A DNA stretch of 64,000 bases from Seriola aureovittata (GCF_021018895.1 NC_079386.1:682001-746000); one strand, 5' to 3'. Positions 26,701 to 36,111 are shown, counted from the stretch's first letter. Notes: generated by a model from the letters alone, not told the origin. Program-made: numbers and translations.

Positions 26701-29491
26701 AGAAGACACCCAAATACAGTCTTATATTCAGGCCAATGTCCTTCCTCCCCGGAGTGGGAGAGAACTCTCAGCAGAGTCCTTCTGTTTATTCAGCTCAGGC
26801 CCAGTGAAAACCCTTAACAGCCATGTAAGCTTTAGCATTTCCTTTTTATGTTTGAGACTGTGCAGTGTCCACAGCCATGTTTACAGCTAGCACTCTGTTG
26901 CTGCACTGCTGTGTGTCTGGGTGTGCATCTGCATCCTTGTGTGTGTGCACAATATAAACAAAACTGGGACCCGATCAAAGACTCCACAGTTTGCCCTTAA
27001 CTATGGGAAACACTGCACTGAGCAAATTTAAAACTCACAAATCCAAGATTTTACGAGTTTGAAATTGTAAAAAAAAAAATGTTTGTGTTGAAATTGTGTT
27101 GCACCGCCATATAAACCAGTTTATGGGAAACGCTGGTTTGTGTCATGATGAACACAGGAAATGACAGATTCAGATACAGAGCTGCTGTATTTATCTGAAA
27201 ATACAGAAGTGGTTTATTAAAATTATCCTTTTTTCTGGATTTCAGGAAGTCGTCAGAACTGTCATCCAGGGAGGAGGAGTGAAGCATTTAGTTACCATGG
27301 CAACTAGTGAGCATATGATTATGCAGAATGAAGCACTGGTGGCTTTGGGTCTCATAGCAGCGCTTGATTTGGGTAAGTTTGCAATTTATTTAAAACAAAA
27401 ACAAGTGAAATCCATTTATTTATTCAATTTTATTCAAAGTCGAGCCCACAACCAACGACGATTCTCTGAGAGACCTTCGCCACCTGATTCAGGATCTGTG
27501 GAACTGCTTAAACATCTACGTAATCAGATATTGATCAGATCCAGCAGCTGCATGATATACAAAAACACATGTACTGCATCGTCCTGGGGAAATGTGTTAA
27601 AGAAAAGCTGACTGTCATAAATACACAGTTCAGCTCTGTTGAGCCTTTGATGGATGTAAAAGATATAGAAAACTGAGACTGTTCAGAAAGCGTTTATGAT
27701 GGAGGACAGGTTTAGAGTTAAGGCTGTTTTTTTTAAACATCTGATCTGGACTGAGTTTAAACAGTCTGACTCAGTCCCTGGGTGCAGGGAGCATTCCACC
27801 GGCATTATTTCTCATATCCCCAAAGGTAACGTGACAGTCTCCTCTGGGTCACTTAGTGGTAACACAGACTCTTTTTCTGGATCTCAGTTGCAGCTGAGAA
27901 GGACTTTGTTGGAGCCAACCTGGTGTCGGTGCTTCACAAGCTGCTGTCAGATGAGAGGAGTGCTCCAGAGATCAAGTACAACTCCATGATCCTCATCTGC
28001 GCAGTCATGGGCTCAGGTGAGACTTACATATGCTTTCACCTCTGAGCTTCTCTTGGGTCTTTTTTATAGCATGAAAAAGATTATGTAGGTCATCTGTCGG
28101 TCGATACTGAACGCCAAATTCCACTCTTCATCCCTCACCCCAACCAAGGTCTACAGAAGCTCTTCTTCTCTGACAGTGTTGTATCTGTCTCCTGGTTGTA
28201 TCTCTTTGCTCTATACAAAATCAGAAAAATCAGGTTTTACCTGACTCAGTACACCACCCAGCTCTTGGTCCAGACCATGGTTATCTGTCACCTGTACTAC
28301 TACAGTGCTCTTCTGGTGGACGTCCCCTCACACACAGTGAAACCCTTACAGATGGTCCAGACTGCAGCAGCCTGTCTGGTCTTTGATCACATGTCACTCT
28401 GTTACTTGTTCTTACTATGAACTCTCACTGCACTTCTTTACTTTATCACACTCACTTATTAAATAGATGTAGAACTTAGTCCTTACACCATGGTGAAGCT
28501 GATGTCCCTCACTGTAAGTCACTTTGGATAAAAGCATCTGACAGATGAGTAAATGTAAATGTAAAAAGTATTTTATTCATATTTCACTGTTTTGTTTTTA
28601 TTTGATTTTAAATTTGATTGTAATTACTTTCTTTACACATTTGGCTTTTAATGTTAAACATCTGCTGTATATTTCCACAGTATTGAGTTTAACAGTACGA
28701 TATAATGTAACCACAATGAAACTCTACATTTCTGAGTAAGATGTTTCACATTAAATGTGTTCTAGCAGCTCAAAGGGATCATCCTTCACTCTCAGGCTTT
28801 TATTGTGAAACAAATGAAATACGCACTGAGGCCCTCAGACCTGCATCAACATGCGTCTTCAGTGCTCTGATCACAAGTGATCAGCTGTAAGTCTGTCCGT
28901 TCACACATAAAATGTGTCTCAGTGACCCCTTGTGATCAGACCTCACTTCCTGCTTTATATGCCAATAAACAGGGATGTCATTGTGCTCGTGTGTATGGGT
29001 GTGTGAGAGAGAGAGAGCGGTGTGGAGGGGGTGAGTGAATCGTTGCTCTGCTCACAGCTCTACAGTGAAATTAGGTTTTATCCATTTGAAACGGTAAAAT
29101 ATATTTGGGTTCATGATGAAACTGTGATTGGACTAATCAGACTGTGACAGAGGACGTCCCCACTGGTGATCAGATCCCCTGAGACAGATGTTAATACCAG
29201 GACTGATCTGATCTGTACAGGTCTGAACAGGACCTAAGGTTCACTGACGGTAGATGAACACCAATCCAAAAGAAAAGAGAACTTAGTCGTAGTGAGTGGT
29301 ATTTGTAATGATCTGTATGTGATGGTTCACGCTGCTTCTCTTCCTGTTTCTCTTCGTTGTCAGAGCCTCTTCACAAAGAAGTCCAGAGCCTGGCGTTCAT
29401 CGACGTGGTGTCCAAGCTGAGGGCTCACGAAAACAAGACGGTATCACACCAGGCGTCGCTCACAGAGCAGCGACTCACAGCCCAGAGCTAA
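3711..29491 (+). CDS. rap1gds1: rap1gds1: Rap1 GTPase-GDP dissociation stimulator 1 (SmgGDS), exons 2-15
   Basis: SmgGDS is an armadillo-repeat protein of the cytosol. It binds small GTPases with basic C-terminal tails (RhoA, Rac1, Rap1, K-Ras), guides their prenylation and membrane delivery, and acts as an exchange factor for RhoA. Joined coding exons: 3711-3818, 5361-5483, 7306-7431, 12274-12420, 16191-16319, 17310-17435, 20515-20658, 21995-22126, 22337-22471, 25626-25751, 26338-26477, 27246-27372, 27888-28016, 29364-29491. They give 1820 nt; with the 7 nt expected from exon 1 this makes 608 residues, against 607 in human. The translation follows the vertebrate protein along its length, including PQSSCTPKVANIIAEVAKN and LLTVFCGMLMNYSN. 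Every junction has GT and AG ends and conserves phase. No frameshift or internal stop was found. The reading frame appears fully functional. Its 3' neighbour is tspan5 in convergent orientation. Confidence 0.97.
3819..5360 (+). other. rap1gds1: rap1gds1 intron 2
   Basis: Non-coding. Around 4500-4880 it holds a degraded reverse-oriented copy of the dispersed repeat seen at 12730-13420, recognisable by 'cctaattagcactaaacaca' and 'gctgaggctggtgggaa'. A 30-bp unit 'atcagtgatg..gtgtgaccacaccc' is partly duplicated near 4650-4700. Nothing else supported. Confidence 0.6.
5361..5483 (+). CDS. rap1gds1: rap1gds1 coding exon 3
   Basis: Encodes residues about 39-80, with TEASVKIQEMGVLPLLPTLL then PQSSCTPKVANIIAEVAKN, an armadillo repeat. 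The acceptor is gattttccag and the donor is aatg|gtgaga. The exon is 123 nt with phase 1 at both ends, so it is symmetric. The open frame continues some way upstream and downstream by chance. Confidence 0.96.
5484..7305 (+). other. rap1gds1: rap1gds1 intron 3
   Basis: Non-coding and AT-rich. It contains one hAT-like miniature element, annotated separately at 6386-6722. No other feature is supported. Confidence 0.6.
6386..6722 (+). mobile_element. Degraded hAT-like miniature element
   Basis: It begins 'agggctgaatgatacaaaa' followed by 'atcatattttgattattttg' and ends 'ttaattgtgcaacactaat'. These are decayed inverted termini of the widespread fish family that starts 'agggctg' and ends 'cagccct'. 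The interior ('tatgctgctaacaatgcaca', 'catattgcaatttc') has the usual A/T-rich look and no coding capacity. Target duplication cannot be read with confidence. Confidence 0.55.
7306..7431 (+). CDS. rap1gds1: rap1gds1 coding exon 4
   Basis: Encodes residues about 80-122: EFMRSPCVEAGLIPPLVQLL, then NSTDQEVLLQTGRALGNICY. It is a typical armadillo repeat with the closing GRALGNICYDS helix. The acceptor is gctctgtag and the donor is agcc|gtaagt. The exon is 126 nt and symmetric in phase 1. Confidence 0.96.
7432..12273 (+). other. rap1gds1: rap1gds1 intron 4 (large)
   Basis: A 4.8-kb intron. It holds a G-run at about 8736-8752, a hAT BED-finger fragment at 10288-10700, and a repeat-like stretch at about 10960-11370 rich in 'ggggcc' blocks. 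Several 60-126 codon frames on the minus strand (for example 11536-11916) show no recognisable protein. They lack splice-site or codon support and are not annotated. Confidence 0.6.
10288..10700 (+). mobile_element. hAT transposon fragment with BED zinc-finger remnant
   Basis: The left end 'cagggctgggcgattaaata' matches hAT-type termini. At about 10590-10699 a broken BED-type zinc finger can be read: SVAWQRFGYARKQATLP in one frame and TNLFSHLKRKHPK followed by a stop in another. The LFSHLKRKHP motif is the His half of BED fingers in ZBED-like hAT transposases. A frameshift separates the two halves, so the copy is dead. No right terminus was found. Confidence 0.7.
12274..12420 (+). CDS. rap1gds1: rap1gds1 coding exon 5 (49-codon cassette)
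   Basis: Encodes residues about 122-171: EGRSAVDLAGGAQIVAEHIK onward and KLLTVFCGMLMNYSNDN. It is exactly 147 nt, symmetric in phase 1. In mammals the short SmgGDS isoform (558 residues) differs from the long one (607) by 49 residues from one skipped armadillo exon, and this exon matches that size and place. Skipping it would keep the frame. The acceptor is tttgttttgcag and the donor is aatg|gtaatg. Confidence 0.96.
12730..13420 (+). repeat. Long dispersed teleost repeat
   Basis: Contains the run 'ggtccagactgaaatatctt', 'gacaactattggattgtcat', 'ttttgtacagacattcatgg' and 'cattcccatcagcctcagct'. The phrases recur internally as diverged tandem-like blocks. Reverse-oriented relatives lie at about 4500-4880 and 42418-42960. 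It has no coding capacity. I recognise it as a common fish interspersed repeat but cannot assign its class. Confidence 0.6.
13430..13620 (+). repeat. Repeat shared with 63540-63680
   Basis: Shares 'gttggtaggtgta', 'ctgtttccccctg' and 'gctaggctaa.cacatcctgac' with the right end of the window. It is a short interspersed repeat of unknown class. Confidence 0.5.
14051..14100. repeat. 10-bp tandem minisatellite, five units
   Basis: Five head-to-tail units of agctttctgc (three) and agctttcagc (two). The two end units share the same ct-to-ca change, suggesting recent unit duplication. Confidence 0.9.
14528..14841 (+). mobile_element. hAT-like miniature element with inverted ends
   Basis: The left end is tagggctgggtatcgacc and the right end is aacaatacccagcccta, a near-perfect inverted pair. 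The 314-bp interior is AT-rich with repeated 'gtat' and 'cgata' stems and no open frame. It belongs to the fish 'agggctgggtatcg' family. Confidence 0.75.
16191..16319 (+). CDS. rap1gds1: rap1gds1 coding exon 6
   Basis: Encodes residues about 171-214: DSLQAQLISMGVIPTLVKLL, GIHSHNTALTEMCLIAFGNL and AEL. One armadillo repeat. The acceptor is tttattgcag and the donor is cttg|gtgagt. The exon is 129 nt and symmetric in phase 1. Confidence 0.96.
16320..17309 (+). other. rap1gds1: rap1gds1 intron 6
   Basis: Non-coding and AT-rich. I see no repeat or gene in it that I can name. Confidence 0.6.
17310..17435 (+). CDS. rap1gds1: rap1gds1 coding exon 7
   Basis: Encodes residues about 214-256: ESSKEQFASTNIAEELVRLF, QKQTEHEKKEMIFEVLAPLA and EN. 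One armadillo repeat with the conserved EMIFEVLAPLAEN helix. The acceptor is tgttttcag and the donor is aatg|gtaatg. The exon is 126 nt and symmetric in phase 1. Confidence 0.96.
17688..17743. repeat. (GT)n microsatellite
   Basis: About 28 uninterrupted GT units, 250 bp downstream of rap1gds1 exon 7. Open frames of repeated Cys-Val across it are artefacts. Confidence 0.97.
18236..19088 (+). mobile_element. hAT-type element with retained 5' coding exon
   Basis: The termini are CAGTGTTTCCTCTA (left) and TAGAGGAAACACTG (right), a perfect 14-bp inverted pair. ATATC flanks it on both sides, a candidate 5-bp target duplication. Inside, at 18668-18742, a short frame MSLFRYFSKKRKTTDEEDAS follows an AG acceptor-like site. 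It resembles the N-terminus of hAT or zinc-finger-MYM-like transposases. The rest of the transposase is missing. The interior also has G-rich (18405-18440) and C/CA-rich (18971-19040) runs. Confidence 0.75.
19150..19320 (+). mobile_element. LINE reverse-transcriptase fragment
   Basis: The frame reads VPQGSFLGTMLFTLYINYI then FYADDTLLYAV. These are the reverse-transcriptase fingers motif and the catalytic [FY]ADD box of CR1/L2/Rex-type LINEs, pulled close together by a deletion with AT-rich filler. It is a truncated, dead copy, and adjoins the right end of the hAT-type element. Confidence 0.75.
20515..20658 (+). CDS. rap1gds1: rap1gds1 coding exon 8
   Basis: Encodes residues about 256-304: DVIKLQLVEAGLVECLLEVV, then an acidic linker GEREEDIAQLK, then DLMVLLLLG. 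The acceptor is ccctgccag and the donor is ggag|gtaaac. The exon is 144 nt and symmetric in phase 1. Confidence 0.96.
20659..21994 (+). other. rap1gds1: rap1gds1 intron 8
   Basis: Non-coding. At about 20672-20757 a sequence 'gaatttcccatgggggataa' is followed by 'ataaagttg' and tandem 'tgaac' units. It looks like the 3' tail of a degraded retroposon. The rest is unremarkable. Confidence 0.5.
21995..22126 (+). CDS. rap1gds1: rap1gds1 coding exon 9
   Basis: Encodes residues about 304-348: ESMQKLFEGGKGSVFQRVLS, WIPSHNHQLQLAGALAIANF and ARN. It matches the vertebrate protein almost residue for residue. The acceptor is gtgtgtag and the donor is aatg|gtaagc. The exon is 132 nt and symmetric in phase 1. 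Confidence 0.97.
22337..22471 (+). CDS. rap1gds1: rap1gds1 coding exon 10
   Basis: Encodes residues about 348-393: DGNCIHMVDTGIVQKLLELL, DRHVEEGNVTVQHAALSALR and NLAIP. The conserved QHAALSALRNLAIP helix closes an armadillo repeat. The acceptor is ttgtacag and the donor is cctg|gtgagc. The exon is 135 nt and symmetric in phase 1. Intron 9 is short, 210 bp. Confidence 0.97.
22565..23065 (+). mobile_element. Miniature element with perfect 16-bp inverted ends
   Basis: The left end AAGGCTCATTTATGCT (22565-22580) is the exact inverse of AGCATAAATGAGCCTT (23050-23065). The 500-bp interior has no intact frame and contains CpG-bearing 'ccgcggggggcagtg' sequence. Class not assigned, since the target duplication is unclear. 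Confidence 0.8.
24770..25350 (+). repeat. Degraded repeat also present at 32217-32430
   Basis: Carries 'ggaggtcaaaggtcactgtg', 'ttttcgacataactcaataa', 'atccaaaaggtcaaaggtca' and 'gacatcacactgttctgca'. The same blocks recur at 32217-32430. It is a non-coding interspersed fish repeat of unknown class. Confidence 0.6.
25626..25751 (+). CDS. rap1gds1: rap1gds1 coding exon 11
   Basis: Encodes residues about 393-435: VVNKSKMLSAGVADVVLKFL, QSEMPPVQFKLLGTLRMLID and TQ. Armadillo repeat. The acceptor is tttccag and the donor is caag|gtagaa. The exon is 126 nt and symmetric in phase 1, the last of the fully symmetric series. Confidence 0.96.
25752..26337 (+). other. rap1gds1: rap1gds1 intron 11
   Basis: Non-coding. 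A short (TG)n tract (26313-26329) sits directly before the acceptor where a pyrimidine tract is expected. Nothing else is seen. Confidence 0.6.
26338..26477 (+). CDS. rap1gds1: rap1gds1 coding exon 12
   Basis: Encodes residues about 435-481: AEAADQLGTNGKLVERLVEW, CEAKDHAGVMGESNRLLSAL and IRHSKSK. The acceptor (gtgtgttggattag) has only a TG-repeat as its upstream tract. The donor is aag|gtcaga, weaker than its neighbours. The exon is 140 nt, entering in phase 1 and leaving in phase 0. Confidence 0.95.
26478..27245 (+). other. rap1gds1: rap1gds1 intron 12
   Basis: Non-coding, unremarkable sequence with short GT-rich patches near 26910-26950. No feature supported. Confidence 0.6.
27246..27372 (+). 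CDS. rap1gds1: rap1gds1 coding exon 13
   Basis: Encodes residues about 482-524: EVVRTVIQGGGVKHLVTMAT, SEHMIMQNEALVALGLIAAL and DL. The acceptor is tggatttcag and the donor is ttgg|gtaagt. The exon is 127 nt and restores phase 1. Confidence 0.96.
27373..27887 (+). other. rap1gds1: rap1gds1 intron 13
   Basis: Short non-coding intron of 515 bp. No feature is recognised in it. Confidence 0.6.
27888..28016 (+). CDS. rap1gds1: rap1gds1 coding exon 14
   Basis: Encodes residues about 524-567: VAAEKDFVGANLVSVLHKLL, SDERSAPEIKYNSMILICAV and MGS. The acceptor is tggatctcag and the donor is tcag|gtgaga. The exon is 129 nt and symmetric in phase 1. Confidence 0.96.
28150..28567 (+). mobile_element. LINE 3' end fragment (Rex/CR1-like)
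   Basis: The frame RFYLTQYTTQLLVQTMVICH then VKPLQMVQTAAACLVFDH is the thumb-region relic of CR1/L2/Rex-type reverse transcriptases. It ends in the typical 3' tail 'taagtcactttggataaaag' followed by 'catctgacagatgagtaaat'. It is 5' truncated, in the same orientation as rap1gds1, inside intron 14. Confidence 0.75.
28568..29363 (+). other. rap1gds1: rap1gds1 intron 14, 3' part
   Basis: Non-coding. It contains a short GA tract (29005-29017) and nothing else I can name. The phrase 'ggcttttattgtgaaac' also occurs near 2641. Confidence 0.55.
29364..29491 (+). CDS. rap1gds1: rap1gds1 coding exon 15 (last) with stop codon
   Basis: Encodes residues about 567-608: EPLHKEVQSLAFIDVVSKLR, AHENKTVSHQASLTEQRLTA and QS, then TAA at 29489-29491. 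The C-terminal end matches the vertebrate ASLTEQRLT tail. The acceptor is cgttgtcag. Confidence 0.97.
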
Positions 29492-32216
29492 ATGACTGTG
29501 TCCGAGCCCAAAAACCACCCACCCCCCCCCCCCACCCACTGAAATGCCTGCCTGACCACCTAATCACCCAATGACACCTCATGACCGCTCTCCCCCGTGC
29601 CCCATCTTCATGTGCCAAGGTACCATGTCTCGTTAACTGCCAGCCAGACATCCAGTTATGTCTCAACCCTCAACCCCTCTGCCCCATCCACCTCCACCAG
29701 GGTTAGACTGATGGCTTTATGTTTCTGTTTAAATCATACACCTGAGCTTTTTCTAATACAACTTTTGTTTTGAATGAGAAGAATTCACCCAGAATTAAAT
29801 AAGATGTGAGGGTGGGAAAGCCTCTGAAACTGTTTTTAGATCTACCACGGGACACCAAACTCTCCTCTGAAAGCCATAACAATGAGATTTATTTAGGTGG
29901 GTTAGCAGGTCCTCAAGGCAAGGTGAGGCAGGCTTCAGGCTTTACAGACTGACACCCCTTAATGCTCAATGATTTATCCACTGACTTGTTGGTATCTTTT
30001 TTTTTTTTAAATTGATGCATCAGTCTAGCCCTGGTCCCCACCTCTACTTGTGCATGCATCTTCTGCTACAAGTAGCTCCACAGGAGCTGAGGCGCCATAG
30101 ACAGCCTAACGCAATAGATTAAGAGACGACACTCTTTAACGACCATAGCTGTGATCCCATCCGCCGTCAGCCACCAGTGAAAATGTGCACAAAAGAACAA
30201 AAAAAAAAAAAAGACCTCCCTGTCGTGATTTTTCTTTCATTTTTAAGAAGAAGCAGCCATCCATGATGTGCCCAGTCGTGTCCCATGTAGCTCAAGTATA
30301 AATTGACTAGAAACTGTGCATGTTTTAGTCCTGTTGAAGGTGTGCCAGTGTTCATTTTTACCTCTCTACTGCTCGCATACTCCAAAGTACAGCCTGCCCT
30401 CCTCTACTCACACCTCCTGTCTTGTTTTTGCACTTGGATCTAGAGATTTTATTCAGATTTTTAATTGCTCAGTTGTCCAAACACCCCCACCTCACCCCCC
30501 CCCCACCCCGGTCTGACGACTGTACAGTGAAGCTAGAGGCTCTGCAGGTTTCCACCCCCATCGCTGATACAGAATCATGTGAGAAGATCAGGGCTGTAGT
30601 GGAGTCTAGCTTTGTTATTGAGTTCAAGTTCAGCTCCACGACTGAGCGTGTGCAGGTTCATTTGAAGAAAAGGTCAAAATTGTCTTTTCCAATGGAAATA
30701 TAATGATTTATAAACGTAACCATCAACACAAATGTTCAACTCTCTGCAGGGGCGCTGTCAGCCTCCATCCAGTACTGTCATACAACGTATCACAGTCTTC
30801 AGTTGCCATCTCCCAGAGGCTTTAATTGCTAAAAGGCTCATTAGATTTATTACAGTAAGAATGTAAAAATACAAACTCACCAGACAGTTGCCAATCTTCT
30901 TAGTGACATATAATGTGGGGAAAAACAATGTCAGGTGGGTGCAAAGTAACAGAAATGTGACCAAGAAAGGTCTCTTCCATCAATGTCAATGAATCATTGA
31001 TTTAAGATGTTTAGTGTTAATGTGAATTAGAGACTAAATCATGTTTTTTTTTTTTTTTTTTTTTGTCTTTTCACCCAACTAACAGTTTTCTCCCACTTTA
31101 TACACGGCCGAGAAAACTGTCTATTTAACATCGGTGCAATCAGAGCACCACAGTTTGACACTTTGCGTTGACAAATTTTTACAGGTTGAAAACTTTAGTT
31201 TGGTGTGCTGTGGCCAGAATTAAAGAAAATTTCAGTAAAAGATCATTTTTAAATATTTGTAGATGAGCAGGAAATGCTCTGAAGTTAAAAGTCAAAGTTG
31301 GCAGGAGACTAAGAAGTTAGAAGAGAAAAGCTGAAGAACATGAGTCCAGCGTCAAGATCTCACTCCCTGATCCTGTTTGAAACCACGACAGTAAGAAAAG
31401 AAGTGATCTGAGTGAGCGGTGCGGCAGCGTGGAGCCAAGTCTGGGATCTGCTGAGAACAGGGAACTGAATGCAAACACAGATCACTGTCTCACTGTATAT
31501 GTTCTGTTGAACACCCGTCCCCCCCCCGCCCCCCCCTCTAACCACTGCCACAGCAGCAGCAGCAGAAGAACCCCCCCCCCCCTCCAGAGAACAGGTCACT
31601 CCCTCGTGTGACAGTTGGTTCTTCTAGTCAAAGGGATCCTGCAAACACCTCAGCATGTCCGACACTGTACTGACACCCTGTTAACACGCCACGGTGTGTT
31701 TCCTGGTCTGGGCCCACACTTTTTTTTAAAAAGGTATGAATGGTTATTTATCAGATTTGTGCTCTTCTGAAGACACATGCCAGTGGAAATGTATCCATAG
31801 TAACTGCGTAAATTACTATAAACTTAAATGTTTGTTGTAAATGTCATGAGTTGTACATTTGGAGGATTGTAACTCAGCAGATAATTAAAAGATGATAGCT
31901 GGTGATGGCTCATGTCTTTTATTGATTCAGTATCTCCCAGGTGGAACGGTTACACGTCACATGGATCAGTTCATTAGTTCATGTCTGATCCCATTTTTAC
32001 CATCTCACAGTGAAGCCATGTTCAGACCAGATGTTAACTTAACTTTCACCTTGTGTTATTTGAGTGAATTTGACCATGTCAGCCAATAGACCGACTGTAC
32101 AGATGTTAGCTTTAGCTAAGTTTTTTTTTAAATCTGTATAAACATCCCCAAGAGGCAAGTGATTTTTTTTTCTGGGGAAAAAACAAATTCTTTTTCACTT
32201 ACCTCTCGTGTCATTT

Positions 32217-32430
32217 TCACAGATGAAAAAAAAACCTTAAAAGTTCATACGCTGATTATGACACAACATAACACAAATGTCTAATAGGATAAAATGATGA
32301 AGTGATGACATTTTATATCCAAAAAGTCCAACATCACTGTGACATCATAATGTTCTGCAAAAACACCTCTGGCCATTATGCAACACTGTAACTCAGGAAT
32401 AGAAGGAGAAGTTGTGACCATATTTCTGAG
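32217..32430 (+). repeat. Degraded repeat related to 24770-25350
   Basis: Shares 'ttcatacgctgattatgaca', 'gatgacattttatatccaaa', 'gtgacatcataatgttctgc' and 'aacactgtaactcaggaata' type blocks with the copy in rap1gds1 intron 10. Non-coding. Confidence 0.6.
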
Positions 32431-33270
32431 TTGGAAATTCTAATGTCTGTTGTCGCAGTGCATTTATGATGTATTTCATAAAGTCCAGGATGAAACACAA
32501 ATGTTTACTCGAGCTCTTGGTGTCAACAGTATGGTGCAAAACAAGACCAGGTAAAAACATAATCTCTCCCATTTCAGCACTTCACTCAGATATACTGTAT
32601 TTTAAAACTTTTTGTGTCAGGTATTTTACATGGTGTAACTCAGCTCAGCCACTGGGGGCTGTCTAACTACAGCAGCTAAGCATTCGGTTTCCATGATGTG
32701 GAGCTGCCACTGAGCCTCACCTCCACTACAGCCAATAAACTACATTGATTACAGGAACCACTGTCAATAATGAGGCCGAGGAATGACGAAACATAAAACA
32801 CACTGAGTAAGAGAGAGGGAGACGGAAGTCACTTATCTTAAGAAACAAGCAGATCCCCAGCAAACATTTCAACATTTTAATAATTGTTAAATTCTATATC
32901 TTGACAGGTTTTGTGAAAAACTGACTTGCAAAGAACTTCAGCAGTGCTGATGTTGTGATCAGGGCTCACTATTCGAGGATTCCTGTGCTCAACATCTGTT
33001 CAGATTCATTTTTTGACGTAAAATAATCAAATACAATATAGTTATTATTACCCATAAACACTCGGCCGGCCAACCAATGATGTAACTTTCTTACTCAGTC
33101 ACAGACATTCAGGGATTCAGCCAAAAATCACCACTTTAAAGACTGAAAGATGCAGTTTTGTGGCCTTTTATTGAGTAATTTCACTTTATATTAAAATCAG
33201 TCCAATTTTAGTGGGACATGAGAAAAGCAAATAAGAGGAGGTAGTTACATTACAATGTTTGTGGGATATA

Positions 33271-33512
33271 CACTGATGAGACAGAACATTAAGACCACAC
33301 AGGCAAAGTGAATAACGATTATCTTCTAAATGTCCAGGATATATTAGACGGTCACTTCTTGTCATCAGGATCATTTAGAAATGAGCAGGTGTCAAGTCCT
33401 GGACCAACTCGTCACGAGCAGACGACTGGGAGCTCCAGGTGAGCACTGGTGACGCAGGTGAAAGAGCAACAGTATTAGACAGGGGTGGTCTTAATATTCT
33501 AGCTCATCAGTG
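33271..33512 (+). mobile_element. Miniature inverted-end element flanked by TA
   Basis: The left end is CACTGATGAGACAGAACATT followed by AAGACCAC. The right end is GTGGTCTTAATATTCTAGCT followed by CATCAGTG. The pair is inverted with a few mismatches. The preceding bases are TATA. The short 242-bp interior and TA flank suggest a Tc1/mariner-type non-autonomous element, but the flank on the right (CACTG) does not confirm a TA duplication. Confidence 0.65.
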
Positions 33513-34359
33513 CACTGTGATCATAGAAACAATCCATGGGTCAGGTCGTGATGAATGACTGCACCATTCCTCATTAGAGTTTTTTTTTTTTTTTTTTTAA
33601 CAACTCCTGAACCTGGAACAAGCTTCAGTAGCTGATCAGCACAAAGGGAAATCATAAAACCAAATCAAACATACAATAAATATTAATAAGTATCAAAAAC
33701 AGTGTTGATCCCTTTTTAGTATCTTAACACTTCAAATTTTCTAAATAACAATTTGAACTCTGAGGAAACAAAAAATGGGATGCTTTAAGGAAAATATCAC
33801 TTTAAAAAAAACAAAAAAAAAAAACTTCTTAACACCATTTTGAAATTCCAGATTCTAATACCTGGGCTGGATTTATAGATTTTGGTCTATTCAGTGTCAG
33901 ATCTGCATCAAAATACACAGTGAAAGACAATCACAGGATACATGTGCCGGATTGGTTTCCATTCAAGTGAGTACAGTTAATGTATGAGGAAAATATTTAA
34001 CATCTTACTGAAAAAAAATTCTCCAAAAAAAAAAAAAAAATTGAGACGTCCTCCAAAAACATGAACTCCTTGTCAAAGTGCTAATATCAAATGACAGAGG
34101 GGGAGGACACCAACATAACCTTTGTAGTTACTTGTGTATCAGGACCTGAACACACTTCACTATCTACAACTGTTTTAAAAAGATGGAAATTAAGAGCCAT
34201 TTTCCAAACCAGTGACCTCTTCATATGTGATGTGGTTTGTTCAGGACTGGGTATCCCTTCCATACTATTGCCAATACAGTATCTGAATTTATCAAATACC
34301 AAAACCAAACTTATTATTAAACCATATAAACATATTTCTCCACAAAATCCTGTTTCAAT

Positions 34360-35163
34360 TTAAAGGTCCCACATAGTATAAAGGTCTCTGTCCATGTGTT
34401 GTTTCATTATAGATCAGGACTAGGTTCTACATTAACACTGCGAAAGTATCAGTCCACAGAGAAATGCTCAACGCCTGTATTAAGAAACTGAGCCTTAAAA
34501 CCAGCTGTACGGACTTCTTGACCTTTGATGTCACAAAAAAGCAGTCACCGCTCTCAAGCTCCGCCCATCTGGACCCACCATCCAATCTTGCAGGATTTAG
34601 TTTCTCTCAGGCTATGCCCACGATACTACGTTTTTGTTTTAAAACGCATCGCTTGCTACTTTTTCGCCTCCCATCCGCAAGTGTTGAATACAACAAGCTG
34701 CTGTTGTTCACTTACATTCTGTATTTTGATGCTTCAACTTTGCTGTTCCTCGCTCTGAGTATTTCTCGCAACTAATTAACTGCAGAGTAGACAATCTACT
34801 TCCTGTTTACACCGCTCACGCATGGTCAGCGTATGTGATTGCTCACATGTATGAGTTTTCAGGTGTGTTAGTCTGGATGGAGATTGTTTTTCGTTTGTAG
34901 TGTTGTGGATGTAGCCTGAGTGTTTACCTGAAATCTGCTAGATTTTTATTGGATCACTCAGAAAGCAGTCAGCCAATCAGAAGAGAGGCTCCTCTCTTCT
35001 GATTGGCTCACCGATCTGTTGTTACTAGAGCTCCAGAGAGAATCCTGAGAGAGGAGATGTAAAACTACACTGAGATGGTTTTTGGTTCTTAAAACCACAA
35101 ATATATCTTCTTATGGATCAACACTTCAAATAAAACACAGAAAAGTCAAATATGGAGCTTTAA
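34360..35163 (+). mobile_element. TTAA-flanked element, long copy, with central palindrome
   Basis: It starts ttaaaggtcccacatagtat and ends tatggagctttaa, so TTAA lies at both ends. The inner segment at 34971-35008 is a perfect inverted repeat: agccaatcagaagagagg, two bases, then its exact inverse. It contains about 300 bp (roughly 34610-34915) that the copies at 36112 and 43368 lack. No coding capacity. Confidence 0.75.
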
Positions 35164-36111
35164 TGGATTGATTTGGATTTTCTCACATGCTACATGCACG
35201 CAAGAGCATGTTCAGCTGAAGCTACTACTGCATGACATTAGCTTTAGCAGTCTGAGTTAGCCAGATTGTGTCATCCCAAATATTTCCCCTGCTGTTCACT
35301 TGCTGAGCCAAAATAAACCTACATGTGAAATGCCAAGACAAAGACACCTGTTTGATTTGGCTAGCTCCGATTGCTGAAACATCGTGTTAGCTTCAGGTCA
35401 ACTTTGGACTGTAGATTTTGTCCCCCCCATCTTTTAAAGGCTGATCATGATTATTTAAGGGCTAGAAAACCATTATACTACAAAGTTCTCTACCAGTGTA
35501 CATGTGGCATGTGAGATGTGACTGCCCAGATCCAAATCTATTCTTTTAACAGAAGAAGTTAAAGTTTGAACGTGTAATGCTGTAATAGAATAAAATGGTC
35601 TATAACTGGGTAAAGAAGTGAACTAGATTAGAAATCTGACCAGACAATTATTGTCCTACTGTTACTACTGTATCATCCTACTGTTCTTGACACATGGTCT
35701 GTACCACGAAGGTGCAGGTCCCCAGTCCTTCCAAATACATGTGGCTCAGAATCTGACACACATTCTGGAGCGACACAGTGGTCGTGAAATTTTGTCTCCT
35801 TTAGTGATGGGAGAATCCATCACGTAATTAACTGAGGTCCCTTTTAGTCCATTAGATAAGTAGTAACTCATTATGGTAAATAGTTGAAGTAATTACTGGT
35901 AATTTCCTCTTTAATGCCGGATGAGTCAGCATTTGGAGAATATCTAGCTCAACTCTACCATCACAACAGAGCACACACATATCCTCACTGCTGATTGACT
36001 GAACACAAATTAAACATCACTGTTAGTGCAATAACAAAAATACTAGATAAAGTGACCAGAGACAGCGGTAAATGAAGAAGTCCTGGAATCTGCTGTAACA
36101 CACAAATACCC

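Noticed and set aside
30422..30703. 93-codon frame after the rap1gds1 stop
   Set aside because: Lies in the probable 3' untranslated region beside C-runs. No homology recognised.
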